Assembly (NCBI GenBank): GCA_937881285.1
Contig: CALGEU010000167.1
Span: 1 to 26,018, forward strand
Source of the DNA: an uncultured Clostridia bacterium
Lineage (GTDB): Bacteria > Bacillota > Clostridia > Christensenellales > CAG-917
Reading direction: 5' to 3'
DNA length: 26,018 bases
Shown: positions 1-10,600 of the stretch, piece after piece
How positions within the stretch are numbered: position 1 is the stretch's first letter
How the letters are laid out: every line of letters begins with the position of its first letter
Translations under genes and position numbers: made by a program
The notes under the pieces: model-generated
Database searches by the model: none
What the model was told of the DNA's origin: nothing
Seen by the model: the letters and a program-made list of their open reading frames with translations, nothing else

Positions 1-339
1 AAACGGGAGAATACCGTCAGGCTTCAAGCCTTTCATGTCTTCGACTTTCACGACGTTGGTAGCGCCGCAATACGGACAGTTGACCGCCGTGTCGAAAGAC
101 GTGAGCACGATATCTCCGCCGCAATTAGGGCACTTGTAAACGTCGTTGTCGGCTTTCACTTCACCGTCACGACGTTCCTTGTCGAAATCGCGCTTGAAAC
201 ACACTCTTTTCTCAATAGGACGAGTTGCGTTGCAATAACCGCAACGCAACGCGCCGACCGACGGGTCGAAAATCATATCCGCGCCGCAATTGGGGCACTT
301 GGATACGCCTGTGTTTTTATAATCGAAAACGTCTGCCAT
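1..339 (-). CDS. YdjG-like double zinc-ribbon protein, N-terminal 113 residues (gene continues beyond the left edge)
   Basis: Translating back from the ATG at 337-339 gives an open frame to base 1, so only the N-terminal 113 residues are present. Two treble-clef-type zinc ribbons are visible: C15/C18 with C33/C36 (CPNC and CGYC) and C70/C73 with C88/C91 (CPNC and CPYC). The second ribbon is followed by LKPDGILPF (105-113), which matches the L(R/K)PDxxxPF segment just after the ribbons in Bacillota TFIIB-type zinc-ribbon proteins such as Bacillus subtilis YdjG. Known family members continue into a membrane-anchored region, not visible here. The start lies 10 bp after the SPFH stop codon and has no convincing Shine-Dalgarno, so translational coupling to the upstream gene is likely (inference). 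In B. subtilis ydjG is co-transcribed with pspA/ydjF, ydjH and ydjI. The alternative name 'primosomal protein N'-like', often transferred by automatic annotation, rests only on the ribbon cysteines. Confidence 0.85.
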   Translation of the reverse strand, partial: MADVFDYKNTGVSKCPNCGADMIFDPSVGALRCGYCNATRPIEKRVCFKRDFDKERRDGEVKADNDVYKCPNCGGDIVLTSFDTAVNCPYCGATNVVKVEDMKGLKPDGILPF

Positions 340-349
340 AAATCAGAGA

Positions 350-1465
350 TTATTCAATCTTCGCTCCGCATTCGGGGCAGAATTTCATGCCTGCTTTCAC
401 ACTTGCTTTGCACTTGGGGCAAGTTGCGTTTTGCGGTGCTCCGCATTCAGGGCAGAACTTCGAGCCGACGGGAACGTCCGCTCCGCATTTGCCGCATTTT
501 GCGGTTTCCGCAGCACCGACTTTTGCTCCGCATTCGGGGCAGAATTTCGCACCGGCTTTCACGCTTGCGCCGCATTTTGCGCATTTGACTTTCTGAACCT
601 GCGTTTCGTCAAGGCTTTGAGCAAATTGATTGCCCACTCTTGCGCCCATTCCGAGACCTATGCCTGCCGCGCCGAACATGCCGCCCATACCGGGATTCTT
701 TGCCGCGTCGCGCATTGCCTGCACGGATTCGTATTGTGCATAATCGCCCATTTTGCCGTCGAAAACGCCGAGCGTGGTGCGTTTGTCCATCGCTTGTTCG
801 ACCGCTTCGGGAAGTTTGAAGTTGCGGATGATGACGGAATCGATGTCAAGACCGAGTTCGTTGAATCTCGGTTTTGCGTGTTGGCAAGCGGTTTCGCCGA
901 GTTCGAGATAATTCGCCGCAAGTTCGAGCGCGGGGATTTCACATTCGCCTAGCATATCCGTGAGTTCGGAAAGAACGATGGATTTAAGGTGTTCCTGAAT
1001 GTCTTCCGTCTTGTAGGAATGAATCGTGCCGAAAACTTCTTTCATGAACTTTTCGGGGTTGGAAACGTGGAAGGAGTATTCGCCGTGACCCGCGATGCGA
1101 ATCATACCGAAGTCCTTATCGCGCATCATAACGGGATTCGGAGTGCCCCACTTCATTTGCGTGAATCTGCGCAAATTGACGAAGTACACGTCGATTTGTT
1201 TGGGGTTTTCAAACGCATATTTCCAGTTTGCAATCGCCGTGAGAACGGGGGTCGAACCTTCGTCGAGTTTCCAGTTGCCTTCCGTGAAAACGTCGCAAAC
1301 AGTGCCGCGATAAACGAATATAGCCGCCTGAGAAGGTCTGACGATAAGTTCAGAACCCTTCATTATCGCATATCTGTCGTCGTATTCGAATTTTTGAACT
1401 ATTGTATTTTGAGTGCTGTCTTCCCATTGTATAACTTTGAGAAGTTGTCTTTTAATCAAGCCCAT
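350..1465 (-). CDS. SPFH/Band-7 domain protein with three C-terminal zinc ribbons (YdjI-like)
   Basis: A 371-residue protein. The start is set at the ATG at 1463-1465 (MGLIKRQLL) because AAGGAG sits at 1472-1477 and family members typically begin MGLIK. A GTG at 1493-1495 would add 10 residues but lies upstream of the likely transcription start. Residues about 30-230 form an SPFH domain of the bacterial 'virion core protein-like' group; FVNLRRFTQMKWGTPNP and the strand pattern around AGHGEYSFHV are typical. Then come a Gly/Met/Ala-rich linker (about 259-278) and three ribbons with first cysteines at 295, 324 and 349, each CxxC...CPEC. SPFH proteins assemble into membrane-associated oligomers. 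In B. subtilis YdjI belongs to the PspA-linked membrane-stress operon with YdjG and YdjH. Here the order is SPFH then YdjG-like, unlike B. subtilis; whether a pspA gene follows lies outside the window. Confidence 0.9.
   Translation of the reverse strand: MGLIKRQLLKVIQWEDSTQNTIVQKFEYDDRYAIMKGSELIVRPSQAAIFVYRGTVCDVFTEGNWKLDEGSTPVLTAIANWKYAFENPKQIDVYFVNLRRFTQMKWGTPNPVMMRDKDFGMIRIAGHGEYSFHVSNPEKFMKEVFGTIHSYKTEDIQEHLKSIVLSELTDMLGECEIPALELAANYLELGETACQHAKPRFNELGLDIDSVIIRNFKLPEAVEQAMDKRTTLGVFDGKMGDYAQYESVQAMRDAAKNPGMGGMFGAAGIGLGMGARVGNQFAQSLDETQVQKVKCAKCGASVKAGAKFCPECGAKVGAAETAKCGKCGADVPVGSKFCPECGAPQNATCPKCKASVKAGMKFCPECGAKIE
353..583 (-). repeat. Three imperfect tandem zinc-ribbon coding repeats at the 3' end of the SPFH gene
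   Basis: The three ribbons are also related at DNA level. The plus-strand block cgcattcggggcagaatttc recurs near 369, near 443 (with two changes) and near 529, each followed by a variant encoding the Val/Ser-Lys-Ala-Gly turn. Spacing between the first cysteines is 29 then 25 residues. This points to local duplication of one ribbon. The number of copies may differ between strains (inference). Confidence 0.75.
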
Positions 1466-1471
1466 AGCAGT

Positions 1472-1477
1472 CTCCTT
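1472..1477 (-). promoter_or_regulatory. Ribosome-binding site of the SPFH gene
   Basis: AAGGAG on the minus strand, 6 nt upstream of the ATG at 1463-1465. It decides the start codon of the SPFH gene in favour of MGLIKRQLL over the GTG at 1493-1495. Confidence 0.85.
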
Positions 1478-1495
1478 GTTTGTTTTATTGAACAC

Positions 1496-1523
1496 ATTAT
1501 AGCATATATATGCGCAATTTCAA
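1496..1523 (-). promoter_or_regulatory. Vegetative (sigma-A type) promoter of the SPFH/zinc-ribbon operon
   Basis: On the minus strand TTGAAA (1518-1523, one mismatch to the -35 consensus) is separated by 16 bp from a perfect TATAAT (1496-1501). The bases before it are TGC, giving an extended -10 (TGCTATAAT). Transcription would begin near 1489, leaving a leader of about 24 nt with the AAGGAG site. The spacer contains an alternating AT run (ATATATAT) that could favour bending or melting. The promoter gives the SPFH operon transcription independent of the giant gene upstream. No PspF/sigma-54 type -24/-12 element was seen. Confidence 0.8.
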
Positions 1524-1585
1524 TAAAAATTTTAATTCTGCACCGAAAATCCCGTCTATTCAGCGTAATTTTTGCGCAAATATGA

Positions 1586-1614
1586 CGAAACTCGCGCAAA
1601 ACGCGCGAGTTTCG
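1586..1614 (-). terminator. Hairpin downstream of the giant gene, probable terminator
   Basis: A perfect 12-bp inverted repeat (1586-1597 pairing with 1603-1614) with a 5-nt loop, 23 nt past the stop codon of the giant gene and upstream of the SPFH promoter. The stem is G+C-rich at the loop end. The tract after it on the minus strand (TCATATTTGCG) is only moderately T-rich, so termination may be incomplete. The short palindromes GGCGTACGCC (1621-1630) and TTTGCGCAAA (1571-1580) flank it. Confidence 0.55.
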
Positions 1615-1637
1615 CATTACGGCGTACGCCGCTTGGT

Positions 1638-4600
1638 TTAACCGTTGATCGTGATCGTCTTGATTTCGGATTTTGCCTGATACTCGGGGATGGTTTGTCC
1701 CAAGGACACGACCGCCGTGCCGATGGTCGTCACGTCTTGTTGCGTTGCCGTGCGAGTGGTGACAACAGTTCCGTTTGCGTCAACGACCGTGCCAACTGCC
1801 GCAACGAGTTTGTAAATCACCTTGCGTCCCGCAAACGTGGGAAGCGCAAACGTTGCGTCCGTCGAAGAGAACGTGACCGCATAAGTTGCGACCTTGTTGC
1901 CCTTGATGTCGTACACTTCCGCTTTGCCGAACCATGCAACGCGCATAGTCACTCCACCCGTCGTGTAAGTCATCTGAAGCGAATTGCCGCTGTTGGTGAT
2001 GTTCACGGATGAAACCGCCACGTTCTTGTTTGCTTGCGTGATTCCGACCGTGATACGTTCTTGCGCGCCGAGTTGAAGCGTTGCGCTCTGTCCGTCCGCC
2101 GACGTCGAGATGCCGCTCGAAGAGACCGTGTAGGTGGTGTTTGCAGGCATCGAAACGATGACGTAGTTGAAGTTGATCGTGCTTGTCGTTGCAGTGGTTG
2201 CAAACGTTGCCGTTCCCGTTGCCGCGTCGTAAGTCGGAGCATACACGTTGAACGTTACGCTGTACTCAAACGGCATCGTCTGGCTCGAAGTGCTGTACGG
2301 ATTGAGCGAGAAGTCGCTTGCCGCAATACCGTTTGCCACGTCGCTGGTGTAAGAACCGTCGGTTGCGACTATCTTGCTTGCCATCATTCTCTTGACAAGG
2401 AAAGGTACTCTGAATTCTTGCACGTTGCCGTCTTTGTCGATGAGTTTTGCGATCACGTTGATGACGCCGCCCATATAATCGGGTCTGAATTCGTCATAAC
2501 TCCACACGAGAGTGCCGTCCGCAGTGCCTTCGATTGTGCTGTACGTGCGAGTTTCGGTTGCATCCGTCTGCACGCCGCTTGCGTCAACATCCGATTTACG
2601 AACGTTGAGCGTAATCGTTGTCGGCATGGTCGGTTTCTGATAATCGTACGGATTGACGTATTTGCTTTCGCCCGTCTTTGCCGTATTCACGTAACCGACG
2701 AGTTGTCTGAACGCCGTTTCCGTTGCGGTTGCCGCGGATTGCGCGCTTCTGTCAAGCACCTTGACGGTGACTTTTATCTTCTGCACGCCGACGCTGTTGA
2801 CATTGTCGTCGCTTGCGTTCTTCTTGCCATAGTCGTACTCGCCTTCGTAGTTGACGATTGCCTGAGCCGTGAATTCACCGCCTGCGTACGTCACGTTGAC
2901 GCCGCTGAAGTCCCACGTAATCGGCAATGACTTGATCTCGCCGTTTGCAAACGTGAGTGTGATTGTGGACGGGAAGTTGACGTATTTTCTGTCAAGTTCT
3001 TCGCCCTTCAACTCGACGTATTCGCCGTTGACGAGTTTGTAAGTTCCGTCAAGATTGTTTCTGACGTAGCCCGACGTTGCGGTTGCGGATTTCTCGTAGC
3101 GATTTCCGTCATAGCCCGTGACTCTGTCGAAGATTTGTTCGCTCGTGTACGGGTCGATGATAAACGTTTCGGTGTTCGCGTCGTAGAACTTACCTGTCGT
3201 TGCGTTAAGGTCGTTTTCGGTGAACTTCGCGCTCGTGCTTCTCATGTTGTCGATGTGAACGACGACGTTGACGTTTGCGTTTGCGCTGTTGCCTGCGACC
3301 TTGCTTGCGACGTTTGCCTTGACGGTGACGTTGCCGCCCTTATATCCGTAAGACACGCCGGTTGCGTCCCACGTTGCGCCGAGCGTTTGCGTGGTGACGT
3401 ACACGAAGATGTACAAATCGTTGCCGTCCGCGTCCTTGTAAGACGTCGTACTTGCGTCGTAGTTCACCGCTCCGACGTACTTGGTGTAAGTCTTCGCGCT
3501 CTTGTTGTAGGCGTAGAACGTCACTCCGTCGTACTGGCTTTCGCTTGCAAACTCTTTGCCGTAAACGACGTAGTTTGCATGGCGTTTGTCATAAGTTGCG
3601 TTGGTGACGATGTTGCCGCCGTCGTTGGATCTGCCGTCAGTCCACCATGTTTGCGCAAGCATGAATTGTCCGTCTACGTAGTAGGTGATTTCGTTTGCGT
3701 AATTTGCGGTGTTGAAGACCGACGAATTCCAGTCATCGGCGTATGCGTCGAATTCATAGCGATAATCGCCTGCGGACATATCCGTGTATGCGACGTCGCT
3801 GTTCGCGCTCGTGACCTTTGCAACGCGGAGTTTTATCTTCATTTCAAACGCCGGCATAACTTCAAACGCGCCTTCCGTCGATGCGTCGGTGTTCCAGACG
3901 TGAACGGTCATCGTTCTGTCGAGCGTGGAAGAGAGATTCTTCATATCGCCCGCATCGGGTGCGTTGTCGTAAGTGAGTCGATACGTTCCGACGTCGCCGT
4001 TTGCAAACGTGAGTTTCATAGAACTCGGAAGCGCATTTGCGCCGATATACGCCATGTGGTTGTAATAGACGTATTCCTTGGGCATGCCGCTCGTTCTGTC
4101 GTAAACGATATCGATATATCTGCCGTCGTTTCTGTCTTTTCCGACGAGCGTATCCGTGATTGTGGAATACTTGCTATCGTCGGAATAGACGTTTTGAAGC
4201 GTGGTTTCGCCGAGCAGGAGTTCCGCGTCGACGATGGTGCGGTCAAGCACCGTGACAGGCACGTTGACCGCTTGTCTTGCGAGCATATAAGTCGTTTCGT
4301 CGGTGAGCGCGAAGTCTGCGTTGCCCGTCTTTGCAATCATATACTCGATATACTTGTCGATTGTCACGTATTCTTTCTTGCCGTCTGCGTTGACGTCCTG
4401 ATATACGTAACCGCCGAATGCGTTTTCAACGCCGACTATCGTGTTGACGACAAACGCGGAGTCGCTCTTGCCGCTCTTGATGAGTGCGTCGATTCCCGAC
4501 CAGTCGAAGTACGCCTTGAACACGTGTTCGTTCATTCCGCCGAGCACCGTCGTGACGTTGAGTTCGGTGGGCAGATAACTCGAATCGGTGTTAAGGAACG

Positions 4601-7600
4601 TATCCACGATGATTGAGCGATACTCGTAGTCGGAGACGAACATAATCGTTCTGTCTGCGACGTACACTTCGATTTCGCTCGTTTCGGTCATCACGTTCGC
4701 ACCGCCGAAGTAGGTGTACGTAACGGTGAGTCTTATCTTCTTACCGAAGAACTTCGTGACGTTGTCGTAGAAGTCTTGCTCGCTCTTGAGCGTTGCGTCT
4801 GCGTCTTTGAGCGCATAAGTCGCAAGAACTTTCTGCGTGGATTCGCTGCCGTTGACGAGAACGTCCTGCATCGTGCCCGACGTGAAGAGCGTGCTTTCAA
4901 GCGCGTACGGGTCGAGAACGAATTGCGTTCCGCTTGCCAGCGAGACGATGCCCGCCGCAGAAACGTTGACGTTGACGTTGAATGCGCAGGAGAGATTGCC
5001 GTTGCTTGCCGTGAGAGTCATATCTCCGACGTAACCGTCGACGGTGTACGTCTTGTTCCATGCAAGGTTGACCGCGATGCTCTTGTCTGCGACCTTGACG
5101 TTTGCCGTGCGCGGCAAGCCGCCGTAGAACTTATCCGTCGTGAGCGTGTATCCGAATCCGCTTGCGAAGTCGCCCGTGAATCCTTCTGCCGCGTCAACGA
5201 ACGTGAAGTCGTTGTTGATTGTGAACGAGAACTCTTGTGCCCAGCCGCCGTTTTCAACGCCGAAGTCAGTGCCGAGAGTCATGATATACGCCTTTCTCGT
5301 GAACGTGCCTTGCTTGATTTCTTCAGCAGTCGGCATTGCGGTGCTTTCCCATTGTACCGGCACGCTGTCGTAGGTCACGCCGTTTGCTTCAACCGTTGCG
5401 GTTGTTGCAAACGAGAATGAGTCGAACACGTCGTAGGTCATTGCCTGATTGTTGAGCGTCACGTTGACATTGTCAAGGAAGCCTTCGAGATAAATCTTCG
5501 CGACGTAGTCTTCCGTCTGGATGCTCAATCCGTCGTAGAAACGATACTTGCGCGTCACGTACTTGCCGTTGTCGTCGCTTGCGATTTCGTTTTTGTTTGG
5601 CGCGGAGTAATCCAGCCACGTCACGTCGGTGTCAAACGCATTTGCGCCTTCAACCGTAGTAACCGTTGCGCTGCTCGGAAGCGTCCATCCGTTCTTGACG
5701 TCGTAGACGAGAGAAAGTTCGTTGCCGTCCTTGCCGCCGACGATGCCTATCGGGTTGCCGTCTGCGTCGTTCTTGACCGAGAGCGTCGTATTCTTGAACG
5801 TTGCGCTCGTCACGTTGTAGTTCGGGATATTGACGTTGACTCTGACGTTGTTGCCGCCGATATTTGCCCAAACGGTCTGCATATCGATGCCGCTGACGTC
5901 TGCGCTCGTTATCTTCGTCGTCCAGCCCTGTACGTACGCGATGTACGAAGTGCCGAGTTCGCCGTCCGTGAGTTTCACGAATCCGCCCGAAGAAACGTCT
6001 TTCTTGTACAAGCCTTGCGGATTTTCGGTGCCGTTTGCATCGTAGCGTTTGCCGCTGTACGTGCCCTTGGTCAGGTTGACGAGCACTGCCGTGCCGTTGA
6101 CCGCATCGCCCCAGTCGCCTACCGTGAAGTAATCGTCGCGGTTTTGTGCGAACGAAACGGGATTGACGCCGTATGCCATGCCGTTTGCGTCAACGTGGGA
6201 TTGTGCGTACACGCTGCCGGTGTAATAATCCTTGTTTGCAAGTTTGTCTGCGATTGCAAGGCGATCTTCTCTGCTCATTGCGTATATGTCGCCGACGCTT
6301 TCGTCATAGAAGAAGTTGACGGAGGCGATGCTCTGTTGTTCGACGTTGAGACGGAGCGTAATGGTTTGCATCGTGTAAACCGCGTTGCCCTTGTCGTCGT
6401 ATCCGTTGAACACGAGACCGAGTTTGTCACCGTTGTCGTCAAGCACGTATGCGCTGACCTGTGCGTAAATCGTGCCGCCTTCATAGACGTTTTGTTCCGC
6501 TTTAAGTCTCGTGCACGCCGCGTTGGTGTAATACTTGACGCTTGACCAGTCGGGGTACATGACGTGTGTCGTGCTGCCACCGAACGTCACTTCGTAACTC
6601 TTGTGCTCTTCACTCTTGAACCAGTTCGGATTGAACGTGTCTTCGTGCGCTACGTCTACGGAGAGCGTGGACGGAGTCATTGCGGAAACCGTAATCGGGA
6701 CGTAAACTTCCTGCATACCGCTGAATTCCGTGCCGATGTTGAGTTTTGCGTAAAGCGGATAATCGTTGCTGTGTTTGTATCCTTCAAACGTAATGTCGTT
6801 TTCGCCTATCGTGTAGATGCCGTTGTTGTAGGCGTCGAGATATGCGTTGCCGACTTTGATGAACGGTGCTTCGATCTTAAGGTTGCTGCCTTCACCCGCG
6901 GTGAGAGTCTTTTCGACCTTGTTGCCGGAGTTGTCTTTGACGTTGACCTTAAATCTCGTTCCGAACGAGTCTGCCGTTATCGTCTTTGAAGAATACGGAT
7001 CGAACGTGAGCGTGTCAACCATGGAGTCGTACACGTAAGAACTTACCACGACTTTGACGTTGACTTCTTGTGCGAGTTTGCCGCTGAACGTCTGATTTTG
7101 TCCAACGAATCCGCTCGTGCTGTCGATAAGTCCGTTCTTGGTGACGGTGGTCGAAATTTCGAATCTGTCGCCGCCCACTTTCGCTTTGATTGTTGCTTCA
7201 AGACCGTTGTAGTAGTTGACTACGCCGTTCTTGGTGATGTTTTGAATTGCAGTTTCGAGAGCCGAAGTATCCCATTCGACGTCGAAGTTTGTCATCGAAC
7301 CTTCGGTCGCGAATTTGCCGCTGACTTCGGTGAACTTCTTGATGTAAGCCGCAAGGTCGTGCGTCTGTGCGTCGATGCTCATTGCGTCAATCGTGAGAAC
7401 GGTGGTGTAAGTGCCGTCGTCCGCACGCTCGCTCTTCAAGGACACGGAGTTGCCGTTTTCGTCGGACATACTCGTAAGTCTCGAAATCTTGTAGTTCTTC
7501 GCGGTGAGTTCGATTGACGACTTCACTTCTTTTGCAAGACCCCATTGATAGGTGTAACCGACCTTGATGACGTTGCTTTCGTCGCCGGTGGACCACTTGG

Positions 7601-10600
7601 TCGAACCTTGCCAATCGTACTTGAAGTCCGCAGTGTCCCAACTGAACGTGCCCGTCGGGAACGCTTTGCCCGTCGGCAAGGACGCGCGGTCAAGCACGTA
7701 GTAGGTCTTGTCTCCGACGCTGTACGTCTTGTAAGAACCGTCTGCGTTCTTCACGAGTCCCGCAACGTATGCCGGATAGATAAGATACTTGTTGCCGTCG
7801 TCGTTGAGATTTTCGGTTGCGCCGTTGTTGATTTCGTCCTGCGTGGGTTGTGCGAGCAACTGATATCCGTTGGAATCCTTGCTTGCATTCGAGAGCGCGT
7901 TGATGACTGCGTACGCCGTGTTACCCGTAGAATCGGTGAGCGTCGTGCCGAACGTGTACGTTCCGCTTGCGAATTGCAGTCTGACGAGATCGGGCAGAGT
8001 TGCCATATACTTGCTGCTCGTCTTATCGATGTCGAGTGCGAGTGCTTTTGCAGAATACGTTCCGTCCGCATTTCTGTAATAGCCTTTGAGCGATTGCATC
8101 TCGAAGTCGTTTGTGACGTAGACGGGGATTGCGTAAAGCACCGTGTTGAGAGCATAGCCGTACACGTAACCTGCAAGACGTCTGCCTTCGCTGTCCGTGC
8201 TGGTTGCCGCCGTGAGATCCACGCTTGCCGCGTCCCAAACGATTTGCGTACCCGTTGCGTCGTTATACGGGCTTGCCGGATAGTACGACGAGAGCGGCTT
8301 GCCCTGTTCGTCGAGAGACGCGAACGTCACCGCCGCTTTTTGCGGGAAGAGCGTCGAATCGAAGAAGTAACTGTCTCTGAGTTGGAAGTCCTTCTTCTGA
8401 CCGTCTTTGATGACGTAACCCGTTCTCGTTGCGGGGTCTTCGATGACGATTTCGGTCGGAGCGGAACCGCTGATGGATTCTGCGTCGTCGGAGTCGTCGA
8501 ATTGAACGAGACCCGTCGTGTAAGAAGTTTCAACCGTGCTGTACGGATTTATGCGGAGCATGAAGAAGTCCCATGCTTCGTTCTGGCTCGTCGTCGTTTC
8601 GTTGGTCGCGCCGCCGCCGTTCTTCATGTACTTCATAGAGCCGACGCTGGTGGTTTGAGCCTTGTTGTAGAGCATGCTGCTGTCGCCGCCCGCACCACCG
8701 TTTGACGCAGAAGTATTCTTTCTGCCGTTGACCATGATTTCGACTGCCTGAATGCCCGGATTCATCGTGTACGCGTCGGTGAGACCGTATTCGGTCGGAT
8801 TCGGGTCAAGGTCGATGTAGATATTGACGGACGGATCGATGTTTCCGCTTGCGAAAGGCAACGGAAGAATTGCACCGATAAGTCCGGACAAGTTGATGAG
8901 CGTATCGCCTGCAAGGCTCGGGAGATTGATGAAGCCGTCCCAGACGTTCATGTTGACCGCGCCGTTGACGATGGATCTGACGACCCACTTGACGAGAGAC
9001 GTCGGCAACGATCTTGCATACGGTTCGACGTAATTGACTTTTTCTTGCGTGCTTGCGCCCGTCTTGACGAGTGCGTCGAGTCCGTTGAAGAAGTTGACGA
9101 TGATTTCGCTCGTTCCGCCGTATGCGACCTGCTCTATTTTCTTGTTGGTCTGCGAGCCGACGGATTCAAGGTCTACGAAATACGCCTGACCGCTGTCGCT
9201 GTTGACGTAGTCAGCCATCAAGCCCATGAGTATGCAGTTGACCATGATGATAAGTTCGTTGTACGCGTCCTTATCGAGCGTGAGTTTGACGGAAATCTTG
9301 CCTGCGCCGTTGGTGACTGCGCCCATACCTTCGAAGTACGGCACGTAACCGTAACTGTTGAACAGGTTAAGGTCGAGTTGTTTCACGAGACCGGAAAGGT
9401 TTGGCGAGTAAGAATAAGCCGCCTTGTCTGCAATCTTGGTTGCGTTGCTTGCGTTTGCGTAAGAGCCCCAACCCGAAGTCTTGGAAGCAAGAGCCGTGTC
9501 GTTTGCGGTCTTTGCGGTCGGATATTCGAACGTCTTGTCGTCGCCGTCCGTACCCTTCGTGAGTTGAAGCGGGAACATATCCGTCATCATCGAACTCAGG
9601 TCTACGCAGTTGAGCAAGTTCTTGACCGCGCTGACAATCGAAGCAATGCTGAGCAACGAACCGCCGATTTCGATTTGAGAAATGAACACGTTGTTGCCGC
9701 CGACGATGACTTTGAGTCCTGCGCCGTTCTTTTGAATGTCGCTGTCTTCGAAGCGGTCGCGTTTTACGTTAAGGTCGAGAAGAATCTTGTAGCCCTTGTC
9801 TGTGTAACCGTTGTTGTCGGGGATATTCGTTGCAGTGAACACTTTTTGTCCCGAAAGTTTGACGGTTGAGTATTGATAGAGCGATTCTGCCTTGCCGCCG
9901 TGAATGCTTTCCCAAACTTTGTTGTTGATTGTGATGCTGAGACCCGGTTTCACGTTGTCGAGCACGTTTTGAATGAGCGACATGATGCCCGAAGTCTTTG
10001 AGAACGTCAAGCCTGCATAACCCGTCTTCACCGTTTCGATGATGTTCTGCGAGTCGATGAAACTCTTGCCCAAGCCGAGTTCTACGTCGCTAATTGCGAT
10101 GTTCGCACCAGTGCCCACGCTGTCGAGAATTGCGTTGACGTTGATTGAGTCGAGACCCTTGTCCGTAGAATTGATTGCAACCGCGACGGATTGAATGTCG
10201 GGCAATTCAAACGGAAGATTGAGTCCGAGCATGCCGAGAAGCGAGTTGATGAACGCATTGTCGAATGACACGCCAAGTCTGCCGTTCTCGATGTCGATTT
10301 GCATATAGAGTGCGCCGCTTGCCGCCGCGGATGCGTCCGTGGTGGTTTCTGCGTTTTCAAGCGTGAACGCGTCTCTTGATGTCGGTGCGCCGTAACTCGG
10401 AGTCGCACCGAGCAATCCCGCAATACCCTGGAACTTGATCTTGCCGAGCCCCAAACCGCTTGCGTCGATGTAGAGCGCGTCGGAATAGATGCTGTTTTCG
10501 GTGTAGAACGAGTCGCCGCTCGTTGCGGAAGAGAGAACCCAACCGTCACCCTGCGTCTTCTTCATAAGTCTGGAAGAGCCGAGATAGTACAGGCTGAGAA

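Noticed and set aside
1493..1495. GTG as start codon of the SPFH gene
   Set aside because: It lies next to the -10 box, upstream of the expected transcription start, and lacks the AAGGAG that precedes the ATG at 1463-1465.
1621..1630. Palindrome GGCGTACGCC as an operator or attachment site
   Set aside because: It is a single short palindrome just after the stop codon of the giant gene, with no second copy or associated integrase, and is better seen as part of the 3' untranslated region.
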